DNA of 12,394 bases from an uncultured Lachnospiraceae bacterium. Lineage in GTDB: Bacteria; Bacillota; Clostridia; Lachnospirales; Lachnospiraceae. The DNA lies in assembly GCA_945836355.1 (NCBI GenBank), contig CAMALD010000011.1:1-12394 (forward strand), written 5' to 3'. Under the pieces are notes generated by a model. It saw nothing but the letters and a program-made list of their open reading frames with translations, had not been told where the DNA came from and searched no databases. Position 1 is the stretch's first letter. The number at the start of each line of letters is the position of its first letter. A program made the position numbers and the translations under genes. Of the stretch, positions 5,559-12,215 are shown one piece after another.

Positions 5559-7931
5559 CTATTTAAACTCCACAATGGTCACTCCGTGGTCTCCCTCACC
5601 AAATTCACCGATTCGGAAGGATTTCACATATTTTGTACGTTTCAGATGCGCATGCACCGCATCTCTCAGCGCACCGGTGCCTCGTCCGTGAATAATCGTC
5701 ACCTGTGGCAAATGTGCCAGATACGCATCATCCAGGTACTTATCCACCAACGGCAAAGCCTCATCCACCCGTTTTCCTATGATGTTCAGCTCCGGACTGA
5801 TATTTAAGGATTTGCTCATACGGATTTTTCCGGTTGCCGTCTTTGTCTTGCTCTCCACCTCATCCTGCTCAGCCTCGACAAGCTCTATATCCTTGATGTT
5901 CACAAGGGAACGCAGAATACCCATCTGCACATAGAGGTCACCCTTTGCATTCGGCAGAGTGCTGACAGTGCCTTTCAGGTTCAGACTTAACACATGCACC
6001 GTATCGCCGATGGTAAAGTCCTCCGGAGACAGTTTTTTCTTTGCCTTTTTCGCCTTGATGACCAGATGCTTATCCGTGCTGCCCAGCTTTTCGCGCAGCG
6101 CATCACGCTCCTTCTCCATGTCCTTTCCGACGCCTCCGGTCTGTCCCCATTTGTTGTACTTACGGATGGTCTCGTCGGCATAATCCTTTGCTTCCTGAAG
6201 GATATCTCTTGCTTTCTCATTCGCCTCGCGCAGAATCTTGTCCTTCGCATTATCTATGCGGGCGTTCTTTTCGGCCAGCCTGCGGCGAAGCTCCTGTGCT
6301 TCGGCATGCAGTCTGGCAGTCTCCTCGCGCTCACGCTCCATCGCCACACGACTCTCCTCCAGATTGCTGATGACGTCCTCAAAGCTCTCATCCTTCGTGC
6401 CGATAAACTCTCTTGCACGCTCAATGATGAAGTCCGGAAGCCCCAGCTTCTGCGAAATTGCAAACGCATTGCTCTTGCCCGGAATACCAATCAGCAAACG
6501 ATAGGTCGGCTGCAGGGTTTCCAAACTGAATTCACAGCATGCATTCGACACTCCCGGCGTGGAAAGTGCAAAAATCTTAAGCTCACTGTAGTGTGTAGTA
6601 GCCATCGTGCGTGCGCCCAGATTATGCAGGTACGTGAGAATGGACATAGCCAGCGCCGCACCCTCGGTCGGGTCTGTGCCGGCTCCCAGCTCGTCAAAAA
6701 GAGTCAGGGATTCTTCATCGGCTTTTTCCAGAATTTTGACCGTATTGGTCATATGTGAGGAGAAGGTACTCAGGCTCTGCTCGATGCTCTGCTCATCCCC
6801 GATATCTGCGTATACTTCCCGGAAAATGCCGAGCTCCGACCCCTCCAGCGCCGGAATATGCAGACCCGCCTGTCCCATCAGGGTAAACAGTCCCACAGTC
6901 TTTAACGATACGGTCTTACCGCCGGTATTCGGCCCGGTAATCACTAAGAGATTGAATTCGTCGCCCAGATAAATATCAATCGGCACAACCTTTCGCGCGT
7001 CAATCAGCGGATGACGCCCCTTCTTGATGTTGATATATCTGCGGTCATTGAACTTTGGCTGAACCGCTTTCATCTGCTTTGCAAGTACCGCGCGTGCAAA
7101 GATAAAATCAAACTCCGCCAGGGTCTTCAGGTTGAACATCAGATCCTCCGTATGCTCCGCCGCCTGTGCGCTGAGTGCTGCCAGCACCTTCTCAATTTCT
7201 TCTTTTTCGCGGATTGCCAGCTCTGCCAGCTCGTTGTTGAGCTTTACCACCGCCATAGGCTCAATAAACGCCGTAGAACCGGTGGCGGACTGGTCGTGCA
7301 TCATGCCTCCGAACGAATTTTTATACTCCTGCTTTACCGGAAGACAGTAGCGTCCGTTTCTCATCGTAATGATGGCATCCTGCAGCATCAGCTTGGTGCT
7401 GCCGTCCGTAATCAGCTTTACAAGCTGCTCATGAATCTTGTCGTTTGTCGTTTTAATCTGCCTGCGCACGCTTTTCAGTCCCGCGCTTGCATCGTCTGCA
7501 ATCTCTTCCTCCGAAATGATGCATCGCATAATCTCATTATTCAGCACCGACATCGGCTCTAATAAGGAAAAACGCTCGCTTAAGGAGTCGGCGATTTCTT
7601 CCCCGCCGTTGCAGCCATAGCTCTTAACGCGCAGGGTCGCGGTCAGCACGGAGCTTAACTTCATCAGCTCCCCCGCGCCGAGTGTGGAACCAATTTCCAG
7701 ACGCTTGATGGATGCCCCGATATCCGGCAGTCCTGAAAACGACAGAGTGCCCTTTTTATATACTCTTGCCAGAGCATCCGCCGTCTCCTTCTGCATTTCT
7801 TCAATCTTTTCGCGCTCGGACAGAGGCACCAACGCCTCACACTTGGCGCGTCCCATTGCCGAGCCTGCATACTCTGCCAGCTTGGCAATGATCTTGTTAT
7901 ATTCCAGTGTTTTTAAAGCCTTTTCATTCAT
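5559..7931 (-). CDS. mutS2: MutS2 (MutS-family ATPase with C-terminal Smr domain)
   Basis: MutS2 is a MutS-like ATPase without the mismatch-recognition domain; it has been linked to suppression of homologous recombination and, in Bacillus, to rescue of collided ribosomes. At 790 residues it matches the family (785 in Bacillus). The core/clamp region spans about 1-320. The ATPase has Walker A GPNTGGKT (333-340), Walker B LTLFDELGAGTD (Asp413, Glu414) and the TTHYSEL switch (445-451). A charged coiled coil (about 518-595) leads to a KOW-like beta domain (about 636-686, GDTVHV) and a Smr domain (about 714-790). The Smr HGRGTG loop (748-753) is intact, but the usual LDxR motif reads LNII (715-718), which may reduce nuclease activity. 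The ATG at 7931 has AGGAG about 6 nt upstream. It follows trmL by 21 nt, so the two are almost certainly co-transcribed. Confidence 0.95.
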   Translation of the reverse strand: MNEKALKTLEYNKIIAKLAEYAGSAMGRAKCEALVPLSEREKIEEMQKETADALARVYKKGTLSFSGLPDIGASIKRLEIGSTLGAGELMKLSSVLTATLRVKSYGCNGGEEIADSLSERFSLLEPMSVLNNEIMRCIISEEEIADDASAGLKSVRRQIKTTNDKIHEQLVKLITDGSTKLMLQDAIITMRNGRYCLPVKQEYKNSFGGMMHDQSATGSTAFIEPMAVVKLNNELAELAIREKEEIEKVLAALSAQAAEHTEDLMFNLKTLAEFDFIFARAVLAKQMKAVQPKFNDRRYINIKKGRHPLIDARKVVPIDIYLGDEFNLLVITGPNTGGKTVSLKTVGLFTLMGQAGLHIPALEGSELGIFREVYADIGDEQSIEQSLSTFSSHMTNTVKILEKADEESLTLFDELGAGTDPTEGAALAMSILTYLHNLGARTMATTHYSELKIFALSTPGVSNACCEFSLETLQPTYRLLIGIPGKSNAFAISQKLGLPDFIIERAREFIGTKDESFEDVISNLEESRVAMEREREETARLHAEAQELRRRLAEKNARIDNAKDKILREANEKARDILQEAKDYADETIRKYNKWGQTGGVGKDMEKERDALREKLGSTDKHLVIKAKKAKKKLSPEDFTIGDTVHVLSLNLKGTVSTLPNAKGDLYVQMGILRSLVNIKDIELVEAEQDEVESKTKTATGKIRMSKSLNISPELNIIGKRVDEALPLVDKYLDDAYLAHLPQVTIIHGRGTGALRDAVHAHLKRTKYVKSFRIGEFGEGDHGVTIVEFK

Positions 7932-7952
7932 ACCCTCTCCTACAATCCTTTC

Positions 7953-8441
7953 TTACCAGGTGTGCCGGTGTAATTGCCCCTCCAGCTTCATGTGGGCAAA
8001 ATCCTGTTGCCGTAGTGCCTCATATACCATAATAGCAACCGAATTGCTCAAATTCAACGATCTGGTCTCCCCAATCATCGGAATGCGCACGCAGTTCTCC
8101 CGGTGCTCCATCAGAAGCTCCTCCGGAATCCCGGCACTCTCCTTGCCAAACATAACAAAGTCATTCGGCCCGTAGCTAACTTCGGTGTATACCTTCTGTG
8201 CCTTGGTTGTCGCCATATAAATTTTTGCCTGCGGATTTTTCTCACAGAAATCCGCATAATTCTCATAAACATGCAAATCCAGCGAAAACCAGTAATCCAT
8301 GCCCGCACGGCGCACCGCCTTCTCCGAGATATCAAAGCCGAGCGGCTTAATCAGGTGCAGACTGCTCCCGGTCGCCACACAGGTACGACCGATATTTCCT
8401 GTATTTGCCGGAATCTCCGGTTCTAACAATACCACATTCAT
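7953..8441 (-). CDS. trmL: tRNA (cytidine(34)-2'-O)-methyltransferase TrmL (SPOUT family)
   Basis: TrmL methylates the 2'-O of the wobble nucleotide (position 34) of certain tRNA-Leu isoacceptors using SAM. The protein has 162 residues, the normal minimal SPOUT length. Motif 1 is EPEIPANTGNIGRT (7-20), including the Asn/Arg core. The trefoil-knot SAM site is formed by FGKESAGIP (98-106) and RIPMIGETRSLNLSNSVAIMV (119-139), diagnostic of the YibK/TrmL group. The frame extends to 8471, but GGGAGG at 8448-8453 lies 6 nt before the ATG at 8441, and homologues begin MNVVLLEPEIP, so 8441 is chosen. It is the first gene after the cheX terminator and leads into mutS2. A promoter must lie in 8442-8546 if transcription is independent; I could not pick one with confidence. 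Confidence 0.93.
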   Translation of the reverse strand: MNVVLLEPEIPANTGNIGRTCVATGSSLHLIKPLGFDISEKAVRRAGMDYWFSLDLHVYENYADFCEKNPQAKIYMATTKAQKVYTEVSYGPNDFVMFGKESAGIPEELLMEHRENCVRIPMIGETRSLNLSNSVAIMVYEALRQQDFAHMKLEGQLHRHTW

Positions 8442-8447
8442 GCCTTT

Positions 8448-8453
8448 CCTCCC
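8448..8453 (-). promoter_or_regulatory. Ribosome binding site fixing the trmL start
   Basis: GGGAGG on the minus strand lies 6 nt before the ATG at 8441. No comparable site precedes the ATG at 8471, which would add ten non-conserved residues. Confidence 0.8.
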
Positions 8454-8546
8454 AATTTCATTTCTGCGCATCCCGAAAGCTTGCTATATGGATATTTCCC
8501 TCCCGCGAAGAGCCCTCCATACAGGAAACGCAGTTTCCGGCATAAC

Positions 8547-8576
8547 GACAAAAAGGATGATACCAGATCATCCTTT
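8547..8576 (-). terminator. Rho-independent terminator of cheX, overlapping its stop codon
   Basis: On the minus strand a perfect 10-bp stem (AAAGGATGAT pairing with ATCATCCTTT, loop CTGGT) is followed by TTGTCG, giving a run of five T including the stem end. The 5' arm contains the last Lys and Gly codons and the TGA stop of cheX (8568-8570), so the terminator begins inside the gene. It separates cheX from trmL. Confidence 0.8.
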
Positions 8577-9038
8577 CATAGAAACGTTAATTTCAATTGT
8601 CTTGTCTGCCTCATAAATCACCGGAACACAGATATTTGCGATCCCCTCCGGTGTAAACGTAACATTGCCCCTGCACATGGTAGGAGGTGTAATATCGATT
8701 ACAATTCCTTTGGTGGAAAATATTGTCGCAGCGTTTCCAAGAATCATATTACACAGCTCGCAGACTGCGCTCTGGGCTAGCTCATTCAGCTCTGTAATCG
8801 GCATCATGCACATCTTTGAAGCGATATCAAGCGCAATTTCATTCTGGAAACACAGAATAACCTGTCCCTTCATCTCCCCGGTGATACCAAGCATAATCAG
8901 CAAAGAATCATCTTTAAATTTTAATTCGTTATTCAGATATGGTTTTCCAAGACTTGCATCCAGCATCACCATGTCCTTCAAGACCTTGGTCGATGCAAGC
9001 AAAAACGGATTTATATAATCAGCACTAGCTGTTGCCAT
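8568..9038 (-). CDS. cheX: CheX-type chemotaxis phosphatase domain protein
   Basis: A protein of 156 residues with the CheX fold of the CheC/CheX/FliY family, which dephosphorylates CheY-P. The diagnostic E-x2-N signature is present once (Glu94 and Asn97 in AVCELCNMILGNA), as in CheX; CheC and FliY carry two. The N-terminus YINPFLLASTKVLKDM and the C-terminal beta-strand (FTPEGIANICVPVIYE) are typical. The ATG at 9038 has a perfect AGGAGG about 6 nt upstream. It is a single-gene unit with a promoter at 9084-9113 and its own terminator. No flagellar or other chemotaxis genes are visible, so its partner could be CheY or another receiver protein; a link to the response regulator downstream is speculative. 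Confidence 0.88.
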   Translation of the reverse strand: MATASADYINPFLLASTKVLKDMVMLDASLGKPYLNNELKFKDDSLLIMLGITGEMKGQVILCFQNEIALDIASKMCMMPITELNELAQSAVCELCNMILGNAATIFSTKGIVIDITPPTMCRGNVTFTPEGIANICVPVIYEADKTIEINVSMKG

Positions 9039-9083
9039 TTTTTTCCTCCTGTACTGTAGCCCTCTTCAGCCATACACATATAT

Positions 9084-9113
9084 ATTGTACCATATCTTAT
9101 AACATGTTTTCAA
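9084..9113 (-). promoter_or_regulatory. Putative sigma-A promoter of cheX
   Basis: On the minus strand TTGAAA (9113-9108) and TACAAT (9089-9084) are separated by 18 bp. A TG one base before the -10 (TGGTACAAT) gives an extended -10. Transcription would start near 9077, about 40 nt before the cheX ATG. It occupies most of the 84-bp gap after the aminotransferase gene. Confidence 0.65.
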
Positions 9114-9122
9114 GTTAAAAAA

Positions 9123-10286
9123 CTATTTTGTATGTTTTTTTACAAATCGCGCGATTCTCTCGAGGGCAATCTTGAGATTGTCAATTGAATATGCATAGGA
9201 AATACGCAAAAATCCTTCTCCGCAGTCACCAAAGGCGGTGCCCGGCACGACGGCAACCTTCTCTTCCTGTAACAGGCGGGTTGCAAATTCATCCGAAGTC
9301 ATGCCGGTACTGCGGATACACGGGAACACATAGAATGCGCCGTATGGTTCAAAACAGCTAAGCCCCATCTCACGCAGTGCATTGACAAGAAAACGGCGGC
9401 GGCCGTCATATGCGTCATGCATCATGGCAACATCCGCATCTCCGTTTCGCAGCGCCTCCACTGCAGCGTACTGGCTGGTGGTCGGTGCGCACATTATTGC
9501 AAACTGATGAATCTTGATCATCTGGGAGATGATGTTTTCCGGTCCGACTGCATAGCCAAGTCTCCATCCTGTCATGGCATAGGACTTTGAAAAGCCGTTG
9601 ATGACAACAGTGCGCTCTTTCATGCCCGGAAACTCGGCAATGGAAACATGCGTACTTCCATAGGTAAGCTCGGAATATATTTCATCCGAAATCACAAAAA
9701 TATCCTTCTCTTGCACCACTTCCACGATTTCCTTCAACTCCTCGCGGGTCATGATGGAGCCGGTCGGATTGTTCGGGAACGGCATAATCAGCACCTTGGT
9801 GCGGTCTGTGACTGCATCCAGCACCTCCTGCTTGGTCAGCTTAAAATCATCCTCCTCCTTCAGCTCGATGATGACCGGCTTTCCTCCTGCCAGAGTGACA
9901 CATGGCAGATAGGAGACATAGCTCGGCTGCGGAATCAGCACCTCATCCCCCGGGTCGAGCATTGCGCGTAGCGCAATATCAATTGCCTCACTGCCTCCGA
10001 TGGTGACAATGGTCTCCTTCGCCGCATCATACCGGAGATTGAATCTGCGCTTGAGATAATGGCAGATTTCCTCTTTCAATTCCTTTAAGCCTGCATTGGA
10101 CGTATAGAAGGTGCGTCCCTTCTCCAGCGAATAAATACCTTCCTCACGGATATGCCACGGTGTCTCAAAGTCCGGCTCACCAACACCCAGAGAAATGGCA
10201 TCCTTCATCTCACTGACAATATCAAAAAATTTGCGGATACCGGATGGCTGTATTCCGGTAACAATATGATTTAACGGGTCTCTCAC
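9123..10286 (-). CDS. Class I/II PLP-dependent aminotransferase
   Basis: A fold-type I aminotransferase of 387 residues, the standard length, likely cytoplasmic and acting on an amino acid / 2-oxo acid pair. Visible signatures are SLGVGEPDF (substrate side), GGSEAIDIAL (cofactor phosphate region, 97-106), NNPTG (172-176), SDEIYSEL with Asp201 and Tyr204 contacting PLP, the Schiff-base Lys234 (NGFSKSYAMTGWRLGY) and the carboxylate-binding Arg361 (FLRISYAY). It belongs to the broad AspC/PatA/AlaT-like group; the substrate cannot be fixed from sequence. The start is a GTG at 10286 that overlaps the TGA of the Lrp-type gene (GTGA), implying translational coupling. The T-box upstream of the cluster suggests a link to amino acid supply. 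An AT-only imperfect hairpin after the stop is too weak to call a terminator. Confidence 0.93.
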   Translation of the reverse strand: MRDPLNHIVTGIQPSGIRKFFDIVSEMKDAISLGVGEPDFETPWHIREEGIYSLEKGRTFYTSNAGLKELKEEICHYLKRRFNLRYDAAKETIVTIGGSEAIDIALRAMLDPGDEVLIPQPSYVSYLPCVTLAGGKPVIIELKEEDDFKLTKQEVLDAVTDRTKVLIMPFPNNPTGSIMTREELKEIVEVVQEKDIFVISDEIYSELTYGSTHVSIAEFPGMKERTVVINGFSKSYAMTGWRLGYAVGPENIISQMIKIHQFAIMCAPTTSQYAAVEALRNGDADVAMMHDAYDGRRRFLVNALREMGLSCFEPYGAFYVFPCIRSTGMTSDEFATRLLQEEKVAVVPGTAFGDCGEGFLRISYAYSIDNLKIALERIARFVKKHTK

Positions 10287-10795
10287 GGTGTAATCATCAT
10301 CCTTTCATCTTCAATCTCGCCTACCAGCGGAATACCATGCTCCTTATACTTCTTGAGCACGAAATGTGTAGCCGTGCTTAAAACTGCCTCCATCGGTGCC
10401 AGCTTGCTCGACACAAAGTTAGCGACCTCGCGCATACTTCTTCCGTCGATAATTACCGTCAGGTCAAAGCCGCCGGACATCAGATACACCGACTCTACTT
10501 CATCAAATTTATAGATTCTCTCTGCGATACGGTCAAACCCCTGACCTCTCTGCGGCGTAACCTTCACCTCAATCAAGGCGGTCACGCGCTCATTTCCTGT
10601 CTTATCCCAGTTAATCAGAGTCGGATATCCGCAGATGACCGAATCCGCTTCCATCTCCGCCACCGCGGCAGCCACCTCTTCCTCCGTGGCACCAAGCATC
10701 AGCGATAAATCCTTCGCCGTAAGCTTAGAATTTTTATCGATTGCCTTCAAAATCGCTTCCTTGAGTTCCGCCCTGTTATTCTTTTCTTGCATCAT
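10283..10795 (-). CDS. Lrp/AsnC-family transcriptional regulator
   Basis: A 170-residue regulator with an N-terminal helix-turn-helix (about 8-60; AILKAIDKNSKLTAKDLSLMLG) and a C-terminal RAM/AsnC ligand-binding domain (about 72-148; VTALIEVKVTP, then VYLMSGGFDLTVIIDG with the conserved G-x-D-L). Lrp proteins oligomerise and respond to small amino acid-like ligands. The AGGAGG at 10801-10806 serves either of two adjacent ATGs (10795, spacing 5; 10792, spacing 8). Its last four bases overlap the aminotransferase GTG, so the most economical inference is that it controls that gene, with the aminotransferase's substrate or product as effector. It follows the PurM/HypE-like gene by 74 bp without a clear terminator. 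Confidence 0.92.
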   Translation of the reverse strand: MMQEKNNRAELKEAILKAIDKNSKLTAKDLSLMLGATEEEVAAAVAEMEADSVICGYPTLINWDKTGNERVTALIEVKVTPQRGQGFDRIAERIYKFDEVESVYLMSGGFDLTVIIDGRSMREVANFVSSKLAPMEAVLSTATHFVLKKYKEHGIPLVGEIEDERMMITP

Positions 10796-10869
10796 AAATT
10801 CCTCCTTACATCTGCCCCTTGGCTATATTTATTAAAAAATCTGTCACTCCATTGCTGCCGTTCCTTCGC

Positions 10870-11805
10870 CTAGCGATACCAGTCATCACCGCGAAAAGGT
10901 TCCAGAAAACGTTTCTCCTCCTCATTATATACCACCCTGTCATTTCCGTCACACAGCATTCCTATTTGTGCGGCAGGTATTCCCGCCGCGGCATACCGTT
11001 TCAGCAGCGGAACCGGTACATCCGTCACTGCCAGAAAGCACCCCGTAGAAAACATGAAATACGGATTGCGGTCAAGAATCTCACAGACCTCTATCGTTTC
11101 CTGGCAGAGCAGTATTTTTCGCAGTGTAATTTCCATCCCGCTGCCTAAGTATTCACCCAGCTGCCAGAGTGCGGCAAAGATACCTCCCTCGCCTGCAAGC
11201 TTCACCAGGGCAGCCTCCCCGCGCGCAATGGAAATTGCCTCACGCATATCCGTCTGCCCCGCCGCGGCAAGCGCCATATCCAAATACTGTCCGCTCAAGC
11301 GCCTCTTCAGCTCCTCGCGGTTTTTCTGTATCATTAAGGCTGTGGCCTCCTTTGCCGCCTGACCGACCATGATAATCGCCCGCCCCGGCTTTGTCACAAG
11401 TCCCCGTCTCCTGCCGCTTCCGGCAAGAAACAGCTCCGCTTCGGTATTTCTTCCCGTTTTCACCTGTAAGGCCGGCGCCTTGATTTCTCTCCTGCCGCAC
11501 TCATCGGCAATCCGTTTCACCAATTGCCTGATTTCGGGCTCTTCGAGCTTCTCCGGTACAATAAGTGCAGCGGAATAAACTGCCTCGGTAATATCCTCCG
11601 CTGCCAGCAGCCCCTGAACACGGTCAATCAGATAACCAATCCGGCAGTCATATTCTAAAGCTGCCGTATCGCCTGCCATGCCAAAAGCATCGGGTGCCTG
11701 ACCGGCAAGAACGGTGCATGCCGGCTCCTTTTCCCCTGCGCTTCTTCCGATATTCCTGAATACTGTTCGCTTCTCTGCCGCTTCCGGCAGCTTTCCCATC
11801 TGCAT
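10870..11805 (-). CDS. Divergent PurM/HypE-like (AIR synthase-fold) protein of unknown function
   Basis: A 311-residue protein resembling the AIR synthase-related superfamily (PurM, PurL, SelD, ThiL, HypE). The C-terminal half fits best: a Gly-rich GEGGIFAALWQLGEYLGSGMEI (205-226), where HypE has its TRGGLA segment, then ILLCQETIEVCEILDRNPYFMFSTGCFLAV (231-260), like the family's CE-LG-DPL-L-NEGKLL region. Residues about 70-155 fit the end of the N-terminal domain. The usual N-terminal ATP/metal Asp motifs are not recognisable, and the protein ends DDWYR, without the C-terminal Cys that HypE needs for carbamoyl transfer. It is therefore not a functional HypE by known chemistry. Start: GGGAGG at 11812-11817 abuts the ATG at 11811 but is 6 nt from the ATG at 11805, which I choose. 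A T-box leader precedes it. Confidence 0.7.
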   Translation of the reverse strand: MQMGKLPEAAEKRTVFRNIGRSAGEKEPACTVLAGQAPDAFGMAGDTAALEYDCRIGYLIDRVQGLLAAEDITEAVYSAALIVPEKLEEPEIRQLVKRIADECGRREIKAPALQVKTGRNTEAELFLAGSGRRRGLVTKPGRAIIMVGQAAKEATALMIQKNREELKRRLSGQYLDMALAAAGQTDMREAISIARGEAALVKLAGEGGIFAALWQLGEYLGSGMEITLRKILLCQETIEVCEILDRNPYFMFSTGCFLAVTDVPVPLLKRYAAAGIPAAQIGMLCDGNDRVVYNEEEKRFLEPFRGDDWYR

Positions 11806-11811
11806 CTGCAT

Positions 11812-11817
11812 CCTCCC
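11812..11817 (-). promoter_or_regulatory. Ribosome binding site deciding the PurM/HypE-like start
   Basis: GGGAGG is directly adjacent to the ATG at 11811 (zero spacing) but 6 nt from the in-frame ATG at 11805. The 11805 start is therefore favoured; an ATG at 11799 would have spacing 12. Confidence 0.65.
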
Positions 11818-11861
11818 GCATCATTAGGGTTTGTCATAAAGAAATGTCATTCCTTTTACGA

Positions 11862-11900
11862 CAAAAACGCCCTAAGCTGACCACTTGTCAGCTTAGGGCG
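11862..11900 (-). terminator. T-box leader terminator hairpin
   Basis: On the minus strand CGCCCTAAGCTGAC pairs perfectly with GTCAGCTTAGGGCG (14 bp, loop AAGTG), followed by TTTTTGT. It is the strongest hairpin in the window. The CCTAA within its 5' arm (11897-11893) can instead pair with TTAGG (11927-11923) of the T-box antiterminator, so the two folds are mutually exclusive. Confidence 0.93.
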
Positions 11901-12180
11901 AACCATTCAGTCCGTGTTACCACCTAAATTCAGATTTCTCTGCTCTTTGCTGGTACAGGATTGCTCCGATACCACTCTCCCAATAACGGTGGAGTCTCCG
12001 GTAGAGCCTACTGGAATCTCGTTCGGTCTACAGCTCCGAGACTGCTTCACTATCGCTTTCGTGAGGATTCGCAGCACCATCCTCTCTCTGGAACTTCCAC
12101 GACAGCTACTCTTTCTCTTCTCTGCCTTTTACATTGGCCATGAAACTGCACCACCGCAGAATCATCAACCTCAATTTATG
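11862..12180 (-). ncRNA. T-box riboswitch leader
   Basis: An untranslated leader in which uncharged tRNA promotes read-through of the terminator. Stem I is recognisable: GAGA pairs with TCTC below a 7+7-nt specifier loop (AAGAGTA opposite GAAGCAG), then GCTGTCG pairs with CGATAGT. The AGTA (12110-12107) opposite GAA (12048-12046) is the usual S-turn. Distally, AGAGAG and GAGGAT-(GGTGCTGCGA)-ATCCTC give the AG bulge and GGTG loop. AGTAGG...CCGTTA marks stem II, and TGGTA...TACCA a stem III. The T-box sequence AGGTGGTAACACGG (from 11925) yields the antiterminator: TTAGG:CCTAA below and CGGAC:GTTCG above, with UGGU (11922-11919) free to bind tRNA ACCA. Thus the discriminator base should be A. 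The specifier is GCA (Ala) or CAG (Gln) depending on register by one base; many T-boxes read one base after GAA, which gives CAG. This fills the 406-nt gap upstream of the PurM/HypE-like gene. Confidence 0.9.
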
Positions 12181-12186
12181 TTCACC

Positions 12187-12215
12187 ATCATACCACACAC
12201 TCCCCGGATTGTCAA
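12187..12215 (-). promoter_or_regulatory. Sigma-A promoter driving the T-box leader
   Basis: On the minus strand a perfect TTGACA (12215-12210) is followed after 17 bp by TATGAT (12192-12187), with a TG one base upstream giving an extended -10 (TGGTATGAT). Initiation near 12180 fits the 5' end of the T-box leader. The TGA stop of the upstream gene (12214-12212) lies inside the -35 hexamer. Confidence 0.88.

Noticed and set aside
5545..5559. Perfect small hairpin GCATTT-cac-AAATGC between mutS2 and the response regulator
   Set aside because: A 6-bp stem with no T-tract; it may be chance. Not enough to call a terminator or a processing site.
5994..6758. Long plus-strand open frame (254 codons) opposite mutS2
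   Set aside because: It lies antisense within the well-supported MutS2 gene, has no ribosome site and its translation resembles no protein. It is a compositional shadow.
9117..9141. AT-only hairpin (AAAAAAC / GTTTTTT) after the aminotransferase stop
   Set aside because: It has almost no G-C pairs, a 10-nt loop and poor predicted stability. It could contribute to termination but does not merit a feature call.
10796..10869. Possible promoter for the Lrp-type gene (GTGACA with TATAGC)
   Set aside because: The spacing of these hexamers is about 14 bp and the -10 is poor. Read-through from the T-box transcript is at least as likely.
12117..12180. Possible 20-codon leader peptide (ATG within GGTTGATGATT, ending TAG) at the start of the T-box leader
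   Set aside because: It overlaps the base of T-box stem I, its ribosome site is weak and too close, and its codons are not enriched for one amino acid. T-box control does not need a leader peptide.
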